This document shows positions 53,452 through 61,455 of a DNA stretch of 64,000 nucleotides, in pieces. The stretch is from an uncultured Anaerolineae bacterium (GTDB lineage Bacteria; Chloroflexota; Anaerolineae; Anaerolineales; Villigracilaceae): contig CAIJPN010000069.1 in the NCBI GenBank assembly GCA_903822545.1, forward strand, positions 62,001 to 126,000. Reading direction: 5' to 3'. The position numbers and the translations under genes were made by a program. Below the pieces are notes generated by a model. The model did not search any database. It was not told the DNA's origin and saw only the letters and a list, made by a program, of their open reading frames with translations. Each line of letters begins with the position of its first letter. Position 1 is the first letter of the stretch.

Positions 53452-54483
53452 TTATCGTGATACCCGCCCGGATGCATCCCCCGCCATCAAGGTTTCGACT
53501 TCGGCGACGGCGACGGCATTGAAATCGCCGGAGATGCTGTGTTTGAGACAGGCGGCGGCAGTGGCAAAATTGAGGGCTTTTTGTGGGTCAGCCGGGTATT
53601 TGCGCAGGCCGTAAATTAATCCGCCCATGAAAGAGTCTCCGCCGCCGACGCGGTCGATGATGGGGATAATATCATAGGTGGGGGCGGAGAAAAATTCGCC
53701 GTTGCGCCATAAAACGCCCGACCAGGTGTTGTGACTGGCCGAGAGCGAGCCGCGCAGGGTGATGGAGATGGTTTTGAGCGAAGGGAAGCGCCCGGCCAAC
53801 TGTTCGCAAACGTAGCGGTAATGGTCGGCCTCCACTTTGCCGGAGGTCACATCGCTTTCAGGGGCTTTGATGCCAAAGACTTTTTCGGCATCTTCCTCGT
53901 TGCCCAGCGCCACATCGCACATTCCCACCAGGTCGCTCATCACTTCCCCGGCGGTTTTGCCCCATTTCCAGAGTTTGGCGCGGTAGTTCAGGTCAGTGGA
54001 GACGGTCACGCCCAGCTCGCGGGCCGCGAGGATGGCTTCACGGCAGACTTCGGCGGCACCCTGTGAAACTGCCGGGGTGATACCGGTCCAGTGGAACCAG
54101 TCGGCGCCGGTAAAGACGGATTTCCAGTCGATGCTGCCGGGCTGGATGGTTGCAAAGCTGGAACCGGCCCGGTCATAGATAACTTTGCTGGCACGCTGGG
54201 CGGCTCCAGTTTCGAGAAAGTAGATGCCGATCCGCTCCCCGCCGCGGACGATGAAACGGGTACCGACGCCGAGTCCGCGCAGGGTGTTGACGCAGGCGTC
54301 GCCCAGGTCATTTTTGGGCAGGCGGGTGGCAAAATCCACTTCTTCGCCATAGTTGGCGAGAGAAACGGCCACATTCGCCTCGCCGCCGCCATAAGTGGCT
54401 TCGAGGGAGTGCGTTTGCGTAAAGCGCTGGAATTCGGGTGGAGCCAGGCGCAGCATAATTTCACCAAAAGTAACGATTTTCAT
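53452..54483 (-). CDS. kdgK: 2-keto-3-deoxygluconate kinase (PfkB family)
   Basis: 343 residues of the ribokinase/PfkB family. It opens VTFGEIMLRLAPP and has the sugar-binding GGGEANVAVSLANYG. The catalytic signature is DRVGGGDSFMGGLIYGL, with the Asp base in GGGDS. The N-terminal pattern and the length match KDG kinases, which phosphorylate 2-keto-3-deoxygluconate to KDPG. Its start overlaps the stop of the aldehyde dehydrogenase gene by ATGA, so the two are coupled. The aldolase downstream uses its product. Confidence 0.88.
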   Translation of the reverse strand: MKIVTFGEIMLRLAPPEFQRFTQTHSLEATYGGGEANVAVSLANYGEEVDFATRLPKNDLGDACVNTLRGLGVGTRFIVRGGERIGIYFLETGAAQRASKVIYDRAGSSFATIQPGSIDWKSVFTGADWFHWTGITPAVSQGAAEVCREAILAARELGVTVSTDLNYRAKLWKWGKTAGEVMSDLVGMCDVALGNEEDAEKVFGIKAPESDVTSGKVEADHYRYVCEQLAGRFPSLKTISITLRGSLSASHNTWSGVLWRNGEFFSAPTYDIIPIIDRVGGGDSFMGGLIYGLRKYPADPQKALNFATAAACLKHSISGDFNAVAVAEVETLMAGDASGRVSR

Positions 54484-55931
54484 TTGAGATTCACCCAGAC
54501 ATTCTTCAGGCGGGTGTAAGCCAGAATGGCTTCGGGGCCACCCTCGCGGCCAAGCCCGCTGTGTTTGACGCCGCCAAACGGGACTTCAAACCCAAAAGCG
54601 GCGGAACCGTTGATGGTTACGTGACCAACATCCAGCCGGGAAGCAACCGTATGGGCGGTGGTGATGTCGCTCGTCCAGATTTCGGAGGAAAGCCCGAAGG
54701 CGTTGTCATTCGCCAGGGCAAGCGCCTCGTCGAGACCATCCGCCGGGATGACGGTGATGACCGGGCCAAAGATTTCCTCGCGGACGATGCGCATGCTGTT
54801 ATTGCAATCGGCAAAAACGGTCGGGGCTACGAAATAGCCTTTGTCGCCGAGACCTTCCGGGCGTCCGCCACCCGCTACCAGCCGGGCACCTTCATCCATG
54901 CCGATTTGAATATAGCTCATGACCTTGTCGTATTGTTTTTTGGACACCAGCGGGCCAAGGCTGACTCCGGCTTCCGTTGCCGGGCCGACTTTCAGGCTGC
55001 GAATCCGTTCAACCACCCGTTCGATAAATGGTTCATACAGGTCGCGGCGGACGTACCAGCGCGAACGCTGCCCGCAAGATTGACCGGCGTTCCAGGCTAT
55101 GGCGCCTGCCGCGCCGCCCGCCGGGCCATCCAGTTCGGTTGCATCGTTGACAAAGACCAGCGAGGGGGCTTTTCCGCCCAGTTCCATCGAGATGACCGGG
55201 GTGATGTTGCGCGCCGCGGCTTCGAGAACCTTGCGACCGGTCTCGACCGAGCCAGTGAAAACGATGCCGCGCACACGCGGGTCTTCAGTCAGGTATTTGC
55301 CCAGCACTGCGCCCGGCCCGGGGATGATATTGAGCACACCCGCCGGCAGACCTTCTTCCTGAAACAGGCGCGCCAGGGCCAGCGTGACGAGCGAAATTTC
55401 CTCGGCGGGTTTGACCACGCAGGTGTTGCCCGCTGCCAGGGCTGGTGCAACACTCCGGCAGAAAATATCCAGCGGATAGTTCCAGGGGGCAATATGCACC
55501 GTCACGCCGAGCGGCTCGCGCAGGACGTAGTCGAGCTGTCCGCGCCCGAGGTCGATGGTCATGCCGGTCAGTTTATCGGCCCAGCCGCCGAAATATTCCA
55601 GGTAGCGGGCGGCATCCTCCAGTTCACCGGCGGCCTGGTGCGGCGGTTTGCCATGCTCCTGGCAAAAAAGCGCGGAAAGTTCGACTATGTTCCGGCGGAC
55701 AGTGGCGGCTACAGAAAACAGGAAACGGCCCCGGCGCGTTGGGCTCCATTCCGCCCATTCGCTGGTCATCGCCTTTTGAGCGGCGTCCAGCGCCAGGCTG
55801 GCGTCTTCGGTGGTACCCCAGCTGACTTCGGCAAAGGCTTCTTCGGTGGCGGGATTGATGACTGGAACCTTCGTGCCGTCCGAGCCGTCGCGCCAGACGC
55901 CGTCAATCAAAAGTTGATAGGATGTGTGCAT
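54480..55931 (-). CDS. NAD(P)-dependent aldehyde dehydrogenase
   Basis: 483 residues, full-length ALDH family. Motifs: APWNYPLDIFCRS, the NAD-binding region FTGSVETGRKV, MELGGKAPSLVF with the catalytic glutamate, and catalytic Cys286 in NAGQSCGQRS. It oxidises an aldehyde to an acid. Within a uronate/deoxy-sugar operon the substrate could be a semialdehyde or glyceraldehyde/lactaldehyde; the sequence does not decide. AAAGGA upstream supports the ATG at 55931. It overlaps the KDG kinase gene downstream. Confidence 0.9.
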   Translation of the reverse strand: MHTSYQLLIDGVWRDGSDGTKVPVINPATEEAFAEVSWGTTEDASLALDAAQKAMTSEWAEWSPTRRGRFLFSVAATVRRNIVELSALFCQEHGKPPHQAAGELEDAARYLEYFGGWADKLTGMTIDLGRGQLDYVLREPLGVTVHIAPWNYPLDIFCRSVAPALAAGNTCVVKPAEEISLVTLALARLFQEEGLPAGVLNIIPGPGAVLGKYLTEDPRVRGIVFTGSVETGRKVLEAAARNITPVISMELGGKAPSLVFVNDATELDGPAGGAAGAIAWNAGQSCGQRSRWYVRRDLYEPFIERVVERIRSLKVGPATEAGVSLGPLVSKKQYDKVMSYIQIGMDEGARLVAGGGRPEGLGDKGYFVAPTVFADCNNSMRIVREEIFGPVITVIPADGLDEALALANDNAFGLSSEIWTSDITTAHTVASRLDVGHVTINGSAAFGFEVPFGGVKHSGLGREGGPEAILAYTRLKNVWVNLK

Positions 55932-55961
55932 TGATTAATTTCCTTTATCGGGCGATTTTGG

Positions 55962-56006
55962 AGGGCAAAAGCTCTGCTTTTGCCCTGCGCAAGTAGAACT
56001 TGCGCA
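55962..56006. repeat. Two tandem perfect hairpins between kduD-like and ALDH genes
   Basis: The first has arms AGGGCAAAAGC and GCTTTTGCCCT with a TCT loop; the second has arms TGCGCAAGT and ACTTGCGCA with an AGA loop. They share a base at the junction. The paired three-base-loop format resembles REP/BIME-like dispersed elements and may also reduce read-through or stabilise mRNA. Confidence 0.6.
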
Positions 56007-56022
56007 CTCCAGAATTCGGGAT

Positions 56023-56787
56023 TTAACGTGTCAGCCAACCGCCATCGACCGGCACTATCGCGCCGTTCAGGTAGTCGGATGCGGCGGATGCCAGGAAGAC
56101 GACCGTGCCCATCAGGTCGGCGGCCTGGCCCCAGCGCCCAGCGGGGATGCGGTCCAAGATGGATGAGGAGCGCTCGGCGTCGGCGCGCAAGGGAGCAGTA
56201 TTGTCAGTCGCCATGTAGCCGGGGGCAATGGCGTTGACATTCAACCCTTGGGCCGCCAGTTCGTTGGCGAACAGGCGGGTGATGCCCGCCACACCGCTCT
56301 TCGATGCGGTGTAGGATGGTACGCGAATGCCGCCCTGGAAGGAGAGCATCGAGGCGATGTTGATGATTTTGCCGCTGCCCTGCGTGACCATCACCCGCCC
56401 TGCGGCTTGCGAGAGCAGGAAAACCGCCTTCAGGTTAATTTGCATCACGTCATCCCAGTCTTTTTCGCTGAATTCGAGCACTGGGGCGCGGCGGATGATG
56501 CCGGCGTTGTTGATGAGAATATCCAGGCGGCCCAGACCGGCCACCACCTGGTCAACCACGGTGGTCATATCATCGGCGTGCGCTGCGAGCAAATTGGCGC
56601 TGAGCGGCAGGAAATGCCGTCCGAGCGCCTGGACGCGGGCGGCGGTCTCATCGAGGGGCAGGACATCCAGCCCGGCCACGTCGGCTCCGGCTTCGGCGAG
56701 GGCAATCGCCATCGCCTGGCCCAATCCGCGCCCCGCGCCGGTGACGAGGGCACCTTTGTTGTCGAGTTTGAAGAGGTCTAAAATCAT
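56023..56787 (-). CDS. kduD: SDR dehydrogenase, KduD-type (2-dehydro-3-deoxygluconate 5-dehydrogenase)
   Basis: 254 residues from the ATG at 56787, with AAAGGA upstream; a longer frame to 56829 lacks a site. It is a classical short-chain dehydrogenase: TGAGRGLGQAMA cofactor loop, NNAGI, active-site SYTASKSGVAG (Tyr and Lys), and a C-terminal GAIVPVDGGWL. Length and the MILDLFKLDNKGALVTG opening match KduD proteins, which reduce 2,5-diketo-3-deoxygluconate to KDG in breakdown of unsaturated uronates. Its neighbours supply both the upstream isomerase candidate and the downstream kinase. It could be another KduD-like sugar dehydrogenase. Confidence 0.85.
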   Translation of the reverse strand: MILDLFKLDNKGALVTGAGRGLGQAMAIALAEAGADVAGLDVLPLDETAARVQALGRHFLPLSANLLAAHADDMTTVVDQVVAGLGRLDILINNAGIIRRAPVLEFSEKDWDDVMQINLKAVFLLSQAAGRVMVTQGSGKIINIASMLSFQGGIRVPSYTASKSGVAGITRLFANELAAQGLNVNAIAPGYMATDNTAPLRADAERSSSILDRIPAGRWGQAADLMGTVVFLASAASDYLNGAIVPVDGGWLTR

Positions 56788-56811
56788 AAAAATTCCTTTC
56801 CATACAAACTT

Positions 56812-56924
56812 CCGTCCTGAGCGAAGCACAGCGTAGTCGAAGGACGGTTTCTTGAAAACAATTGTTTGCTTGAAAATCGCCCTTCGATTGCGCGCCTCGC
56901 GTTGCTCGGCGCTCCGCTCAGGGC
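56812..56924. repeat. Inverted CTTCGA...CGCTCAGG repeat units and a 12-base palindrome
   Basis: Two related units lie in the gap upstream of the kduD-like gene. One is bounded by CCGTCCT/AGGACGG (56812-56847), the other by GCCCT/AGGGC (56879-56924); both contain TTCGA- and GAGCG-type segments. Between them is a perfect palindrome AAACAATTGTTT (56856-56867) that could be an operator for a sugar regulator. Which part regulates, if any, is not clear. Confidence 0.45.
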
Positions 56925-56929
56925 GTAGA

Positions 56930-57751
56930 TTAATGCCCGAGTTCTTTCAACATCGCCACCGTCTTCCCCACCCAGCCCAGCGCCGGGTCTTCGACGGCAG
57001 CCTGGACGCGCTGGTTGCCCGCCAGGAACCACAGGTAATAGGTGGTGTAACCGGGGGCGCTGACGACGGTGTGATAACCGCGCGGCAGCATGTGGATGCT
57101 GTTGTCGCGCAGGGTGAAGTTTTCGTCTTCGCCTTCCTCGTTGTAGTAGTGGCAAATGCCGAAACCGTCACCGGGATTGACCTTGAAGTAGTACATTTCC
57201 TCGTGGTAGGCCTCGCGCGGCAGGTCATCTACCTGGTGTTTGTGGGGCGGATAGGTGCTCCAGTTGCCGCTGGGGGTGAAGGTTTCGCCGACAATCAGAC
57301 GGCGGGCGGGCAGTTCGGGCTGGGAGGCCAAGGTCAGGATTTGGTGGAAGTAACGTTTGAAATTGGCCGCGCCCCAGACGCCGTTCACCACCTGTGACGG
57401 GGCGATGACATAGGGCTGGAGATTGGTCTCGTCGCTGGGCGCGCTCGGCAGGGCGATTTCCACCGCGCCCTCGGCATGGATGCTGTACTCGGCCCCGGCG
57501 GGGATATACGCCGAATGCGGTTTGCCCGCGAAAACGTTTGGCCGCCCGCCGATTTTCTCGAAGCGCTGGCCGTTGATTTCAAAGGTGGCTTTGCCGCCTA
57601 AAATCACCGCCAGGATTTCGCGTCCGCCGCTGTGGGCGCTGTGTTTTTCCCCGGCTGCCAGTTTGAGCAGGTTGAAATCAAGCAGTTGGCAGGGGTTGAT
57701 CGGCAGGGCGTTGAGGCCCGGGTTGGAGGTGAGCAGGGAATGGTATTTCAT
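56930..57751 (-). CDS. IolB-type isomerase (KduI/IolB family)
   Basis: 273 residues from the ATG at 57751 with GGAG upstream; the in-frame TTG at 57763 is unlikely. It is a bicupin of the KduI/IolB family. The metal-binding segment GNWSTYPPHKHQVD and the later EEMYYFKVNP match IolB (5-deoxy-glucuronate isomerase) rather than KduI. No other inositol genes are present. In this locus it sits where KduI is expected, between GH88 and the KduD-like gene. It may therefore isomerise 5-keto-4-deoxyuronate; that substrate is inferred from context. Confidence 0.82.
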   Translation of the reverse strand: MKYHSLLTSNPGLNALPINPCQLLDFNLLKLAAGEKHSAHSGGREILAVILGGKATFEINGQRFEKIGGRPNVFAGKPHSAYIPAGAEYSIHAEGAVEIALPSAPSDETNLQPYVIAPSQVVNGVWGAANFKRYFHQILTLASQPELPARRLIVGETFTPSGNWSTYPPHKHQVDDLPREAYHEEMYYFKVNPGDGFGICHYYNEEGEDENFTLRDNSIHMLPRGYHTVVSAPGYTTYYLWFLAGNQRVQAAVEDPALGWVGKTVAMLKELGH

Positions 57752-57799
57752 AGGATGCTCCAAATTCAGTAATTTGTAATTGGTTGATCGGTAATTGGG

Positions 57800-58933
57800 C
57801 TACGAAATCGCGAGTTTGGGTTTGGCGAGACGCAGGAGGGCTTCGAGGAAGTAATAATCGCCGTAAATCAGGCCGTGGTCCATCAGGTTGTGCGGTTTGG
57901 AGCGTGTACCGTGAATCAGCAGGCTGGCTTCGCCGGTGTCGCGGCTCGTGTAGCTTTTCCAGAGCGATTCAAGGATGCTGATGGCGCGGTTTTGCCAGAT
58001 GCTCGCCAGGTTGGGGTCGTTTTCGACGGCTGCCAGCGAGAGCAGACCCGAGGCCAGGACGGAGGCCGCCGAACTATCACGGACATCGTTGGGAATGAGC
58101 GGGCTGTCATAATCCCAAAACGGAACCAGGTCTGCGGGCAGGCGCGGCCAGAGATAAACCATCAGGCGGCGGCTGGCGTTCAGGAAAACGGGGTCGCCGG
58201 TGGCGCGGTAACAATCGGCAAAGCCGTAAACGCCCCATGCCTGGCCGCGACTCCAACAGGATGTGGCGCTCATGCCCTGGTGGGTTCCTTGTCGGATGAA
58301 TAAACCCGTCTCGGGATCAAAGTCACAGGTGTGGGAGGTGCTGCCATCCGTGCGCAAGTGATGAGCCAGGGTGGTGCGGGCGTGGGCAGCGGCAATCTCG
58401 GCGTAACGCGGGTTGCCGGTTTCGTTTCTGGCCCAGAAAAGCAGGTCGAGATTCATCATGGTATCCATGATGGTGCGGCCGCGTAGTTCGGGAGACGAGT
58501 CGAGTGCGCCCCAGGCCTGGATGAACTGTCCACGCGCATTAAAGCGGCGGCTGAGAATCGCGGCAGCCTGCAAGGCCGGGGATTTTAAGCTTTCGTCGCC
58601 GGTCAACCGGTTGCCGAGAATGAATCCCAATTCAAAGAGAAAGCCGAGGTCATGGTCGGCATTTTCGTTCAGTTGGGGCAACAGGCGCTTGCCCCAATCA
58701 CGGGCGGCAGTCTCGAACGCCGGGTCGCCGCTGGCGGCATAAGCCAGCCAGAGCAGCCCAACCCAATGTCCGCCCACCCACCAGCCATGCTGTTCGGGTG
58801 GAATCTGCACCCATTGGCCGCCCTCGGTTCGTTCAGGGAAATTGACGAGGGTGGATAAATTATGGCGGGTTTTTGCAACGCAAAATTCCAGGGCGGCATC
58901 GAGCCAGGATGGAGGGGTGGTCTGGTTTGTCAT
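57800..58933 (-). CDS. GH88 unsaturated glucuronyl hydrolase
   Basis: 377 residues from the ATG at 58933; an in-frame ATG at 58966 is possible but would overlap the upstream remnant, and neither has a strong ribosome site. The (alpha/alpha)6 fold of GH88 is indicated by QHGWWVGGHWVGLLWLAY, ADHDLGFLF with Asp95, TIMDTMMNLDLLFW with Asp157, SRGQAWGVYGFADCY, and FWDYDSPLIPNDVRDSSA. The two aspartates match the catalytic pair of this family. It removes the unsaturated 4,5-uronic acid left by polysaccharide lyases from oligosaccharide ends, releasing 5-keto-4-deoxyuronate. No signal peptide, so it acts in the cytoplasm after uptake. Confidence 0.92.
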   Translation of the reverse strand: MTNQTTPPSWLDAALEFCVAKTRHNLSTLVNFPERTEGGQWVQIPPEQHGWWVGGHWVGLLWLAYAASGDPAFETAARDWGKRLLPQLNENADHDLGFLFELGFILGNRLTGDESLKSPALQAAAILSRRFNARGQFIQAWGALDSSPELRGRTIMDTMMNLDLLFWARNETGNPRYAEIAAAHARTTLAHHLRTDGSTSHTCDFDPETGLFIRQGTHQGMSATSCWSRGQAWGVYGFADCYRATGDPVFLNASRRLMVYLWPRLPADLVPFWDYDSPLIPNDVRDSSAASVLASGLLSLAAVENDPNLASIWQNRAISILESLWKSYTSRDTGEASLLIHGTRSKPHNLMDHGLIYGDYYFLEALLRLAKPKLAIS

Positions 58934-58953
58934 AGGGTTTCTTTCGCTGTCCT

Positions 58954-59548
58954 TTACTCGAACCATGTTTCAATACGCCGGGAGAGCATTTTTATCTCGT
59001 CCTGGATGGCGTCTTTCAAGTCAAGTTCCGGCTCGCTTGCGATATGCGCCCAAAGGCGGGCGATGGAAGTGCAATACAGGGTCTGGAGCAAACCGCCCAT
59101 CTTTATGGTGGGGAAGGGCCTGGCTGTATCGGCCATGCGCACAAAACCGCTTAAGATCGTATCCGTGGAAAAAGGCGGCTGATCGAGCACTTCCTGTCGG
59201 ACGGGCAGGTGGTCGATCTGCACCGGATAGTTGGCCTGGGCTTCGCGATCCGTAAGATAGCGAATGAGCTGCACGGCATCTTGATAATTGCGCGTGTTTT
59301 TCCAGATTACCAGGCTGGAACCACCCGCATAGGCTGGCCCGGGAGTGAGCGCCAGCCCCAACTGCGGACGTAACCCCGCGGTCGTGCAAGGCCAGTTGGG
59401 TTAAGGTGTCTTTATATTCACCCCACGGAATATTGATCACCTCGACGCGCGATTCGGGCGGGCGCGAGGCATTGTAGGGTTCGAGGAAGGCCTGCATCAG
59501 CATTCCTTCGCGCTCTCCGCCACACACAGAAAATTTAACAGGCGACAT
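58954..59548 (-). pseudogene. Remnant of an ABC sugar-binding protein (internal deletion and frameshift)
   Basis: The first 55 residues or so (MSPVKFSVCGGEREGML..., then VINIPWGEYKD) and the last 135 residues (AYAGGSSLVIWKNTRNYQDA, then an IRYLTDREAQANYP region) both match extracellular family 1 sugar-binding proteins. They lie in different frames that meet near 59390. About 190 residues remain where the family has over 400, the middle lobe is missing, and no signal peptide precedes the start. It lies between GH105 and GH88, away from the intact binding protein at 62503. I read it as a decayed second copy. Confidence 0.8.
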
Positions 59549-59566
59549 GCTAATTTTCCTTCGCTT

Positions 59567-60505
59567 TTATTGGCTGTCTTTCCAGGCCGCTTCCATCAGC
59601 ATGAAGAAAGCCTGACCTTCGGGAGCGGTGCCGGGGCGGTCAAAGGTCGGCGCGCCGCAAACGCCCTGCACGTAACCGGCGGCATCCACCTTTTGGTGAA
59701 CAGCGGCGCGCATTTTATCGGCCTTTTCTTTGTAAGTCGGGGGCAACCATCCGCCTGCCAGGCCGCGATAGATGGAATAGGCCAGCATTTGCGCCAGGTT
59801 GGTTTCGACAAACGTTTCGGGCTGGTCAACGACATCATGAAACAGCCCATCTTCGCGTTGATGCGCCAGGCAGCCATCAATTATTTCCCTGAGATGGGAT
59901 TGAAGGAGTTGCCTGTCGCTGACGCGGGATTCCGCCAAGGTGCGGATGACCCGTGTCAGGCCTGCCGCTGCCCAGCCATTTCCCACACCCCAGTGCGACG
60001 CTCGTTTTAGGGCCTGGCGGTCTTCATCCCAAATATGCGCATACAACTTCGCTTCTGAATTCCAGAGACGGGCTTTCATGCCCTGGATTTGCCGGATGGC
60101 TTCATCCGCGTGACCGGCGACAGCCAAAAACGGAGCAAGCATGTACAGAGAATCCACCCAGATTTCCCTGGCATCGGTCACATGGAAAAGGGTGCCATCG
60201 GCGGCGCGCGGTGCGGTTTTCAGCAGGTAAGCCAGCATCGCATCCAGCCCGGCTTGCAGAATCGGGTCTTTTGTCAGCCGCGCCACCACGAGGAGGGCTT
60301 CGCCGTTGGCCGCCGGGTCGGTGACGCCTTCGTTGTCGCGCATCAGGGCCAATCGGCCATCGGCTCCCTGGCGCTGAACGGCATCCCGCGCCAAAAGGAT
60401 GACGGTGTTGGTCTCGCCCAGTTCCAAGAAGGCCTGCGCTGCGACACCCTGCTCCCATGAATATCTTTGCATGCTGAGCAAAACCTGACTGACTTGTTTT
60501 AACAT
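59567..60505 (-). CDS. GH105 unsaturated rhamnogalacturonyl/uronyl hydrolase
   Basis: 312 residues from the ATG at 60505, which follows GGAGAAGGAGA; a longer frame to 60574 is not supported. The (alpha/alpha)6 pattern of GH105 (YteR-like) is seen: YSWEQGVAAQAFLELG, EIWVDSLYMLAPFLA with the catalytic Asp118, HWGVGNGWAAAGLTRV, GLFHDVVD and ETNLAQMLAYSIYRG. These enzymes hydrolyse unsaturated galacturonyl/glucuronyl ends of pectic or other oligosaccharides. No signal peptide, so cytoplasmic. Together with GH88 it gives the locus two specificities for lyase products. A hairpin overlaps its leader. Confidence 0.9.
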   Translation of the reverse strand: MLKQVSQVLLSMQRYSWEQGVAAQAFLELGETNTVILLARDAVQRQGADGRLALMRDNEGVTDPAANGEALLVVARLTKDPILQAGLDAMLAYLLKTAPRAADGTLFHVTDAREIWVDSLYMLAPFLAVAGHADEAIRQIQGMKARLWNSEAKLYAHIWDEDRQALKRASHWGVGNGWAAAGLTRVIRTLAESRVSDRQLLQSHLREIIDGCLAHQREDGLFHDVVDQPETFVETNLAQMLAYSIYRGLAGGWLPPTYKEKADKMRAAVHQKVDAAGYVQGVCGAPTFDRPGTAPEGQAFFMLMEAAWKDSQ

Positions 60506-60517
60506 GTGTGTATCTCC

Positions 60518-60563
60518 TTCTCCTGGCCCCCGCCCCACCACAAGACGGGGGCGCTGAGGAGAA
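60518..60563 (-). promoter_or_regulatory. Leader hairpin facing the GH105 ribosome site
   Basis: In the transcript, TTCTCCT and GCCCCCG pair with CGGGGGC and AGGAGAA around a 13-base loop. The 3' arm overlaps the GGAGAAGGAG ribosome site of the GH105 gene. The structure could limit translation initiation; no ligand-binding fold was recognised. Confidence 0.4.
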
Positions 60564-60612
60564 ATTGTCACCATAAAACATCTATGACGCGCAAATCAAG
60601 CCCGGGAACAGG

Positions 60613-61455
60613 CTATTCTTTGACCGCGCCCATGGCGATACCGCTGACAATGTAGCGGGAGAAAATAGCATACAAGATAATGATGGGCACAACAGTAATT
60701 GCCAGGCCCAGATAAATTGCGCCATATTCGGTGCGGTACACATCCCCGCGCAGGGTTTGGATCAGCATGGGCAGGGTATATTTATCTTTGGATGAGATCA
60801 GGATAAAGGGGGTGAAGAAGTTATTCCAGGAGCCGACAAAGGCAAAAATCCCCATGGTAGCCGCCCCCGGTACAGCGATGGGCAGCATGATGCTGTGAAA
60901 AATTCCCAGTTCGCTGGCGCCATCGATTCGTCCGGCATCAATCAAATCCCAAACAATCAGCGATTCAAGATATTGCTTGGCAAAGAAAACGGTGCCAGCG
61001 CTGGCAATCTGCGGAAGAATTAATGCGGCATAGTTATCGGTCAGCCCCAGCTTTGACATGTACTGATAAAAACCGATAATCGAAAGTTGCATGGGGATCA
61101 TGACCAGCACGACGATAAAGTTGGAGAATAGTTTTTTGCCCGGGAAGTTGTAAACAACGATGCCGTAGGCGGTCAATAATCCGAAGTAAACCGAGACCAC
61201 CACCGAAGCGGTAGCGAGAAACAAGCTGTTCACGAAGCCGCGCGGCAGATCCAGTCCCCGACCACCCAAAAAACTGTAGTTTTCAACGATATGTGTGCTG
61301 GGAAACAAGCTGATACCTTGCTGAATCTCTGTTGTGGATCGGGTTGCATTCACAACCAGGAGCCAGATTGGAACAATGACGATCAACAGCAGGATGAACA
61401 ACAGGATGTAGGAAAAAAAGCGCAATACATAAGTGCCTAATTTATAGCTGTTCAT
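60613..61455 (-). CDS. ABC sugar transporter permease (MalG/UgpE type)
   Basis: 280 residues with six membrane helices, carbohydrate-uptake subfamily CUT1. The ATPase-contact EAA-like loop is visible as LIDAGRIDGASELGIFHSIMLPI. The N-terminus is short with one helix before the periplasmic loop, as in MalG-type partners. Its start overlaps the stop of the other permease gene (ATGA). It should form a heterodimer with that protein. No ATPase gene is in the window; CUT1 systems often share one encoded elsewhere. Confidence 0.92.
   Translation of the reverse strand: MNSYKLGTYVLRFFSYILLFILLLIVIVPIWLLVVNATRSTTEIQQGISLFPSTHIVENYSFLGGRGLDLPRGFVNSLFLATASVVVSVYFGLLTAYGIVVYNFPGKKLFSNFIVVLVMIPMQLSIIGFYQYMSKLGLTDNYAALILPQIASAGTVFFAKQYLESLIVWDLIDAGRIDGASELGIFHSIMLPIAVPGAATMGIFAFVGSWNNFFTPFILISSKDKYTLPMLIQTLRGDVYRTEYGAIYLGLAITVVPIIILYAIFSRYIVSGIAMGAVKE

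Noticed and set aside
54561-55934. Long + strand open frame (457 codons) opposite the aldehyde dehydrogenase gene
   Set aside because: It mirrors a full, motif-complete ALDH on the - strand and its translation shows no recognisable fold; it arises from codon bias of the real gene.
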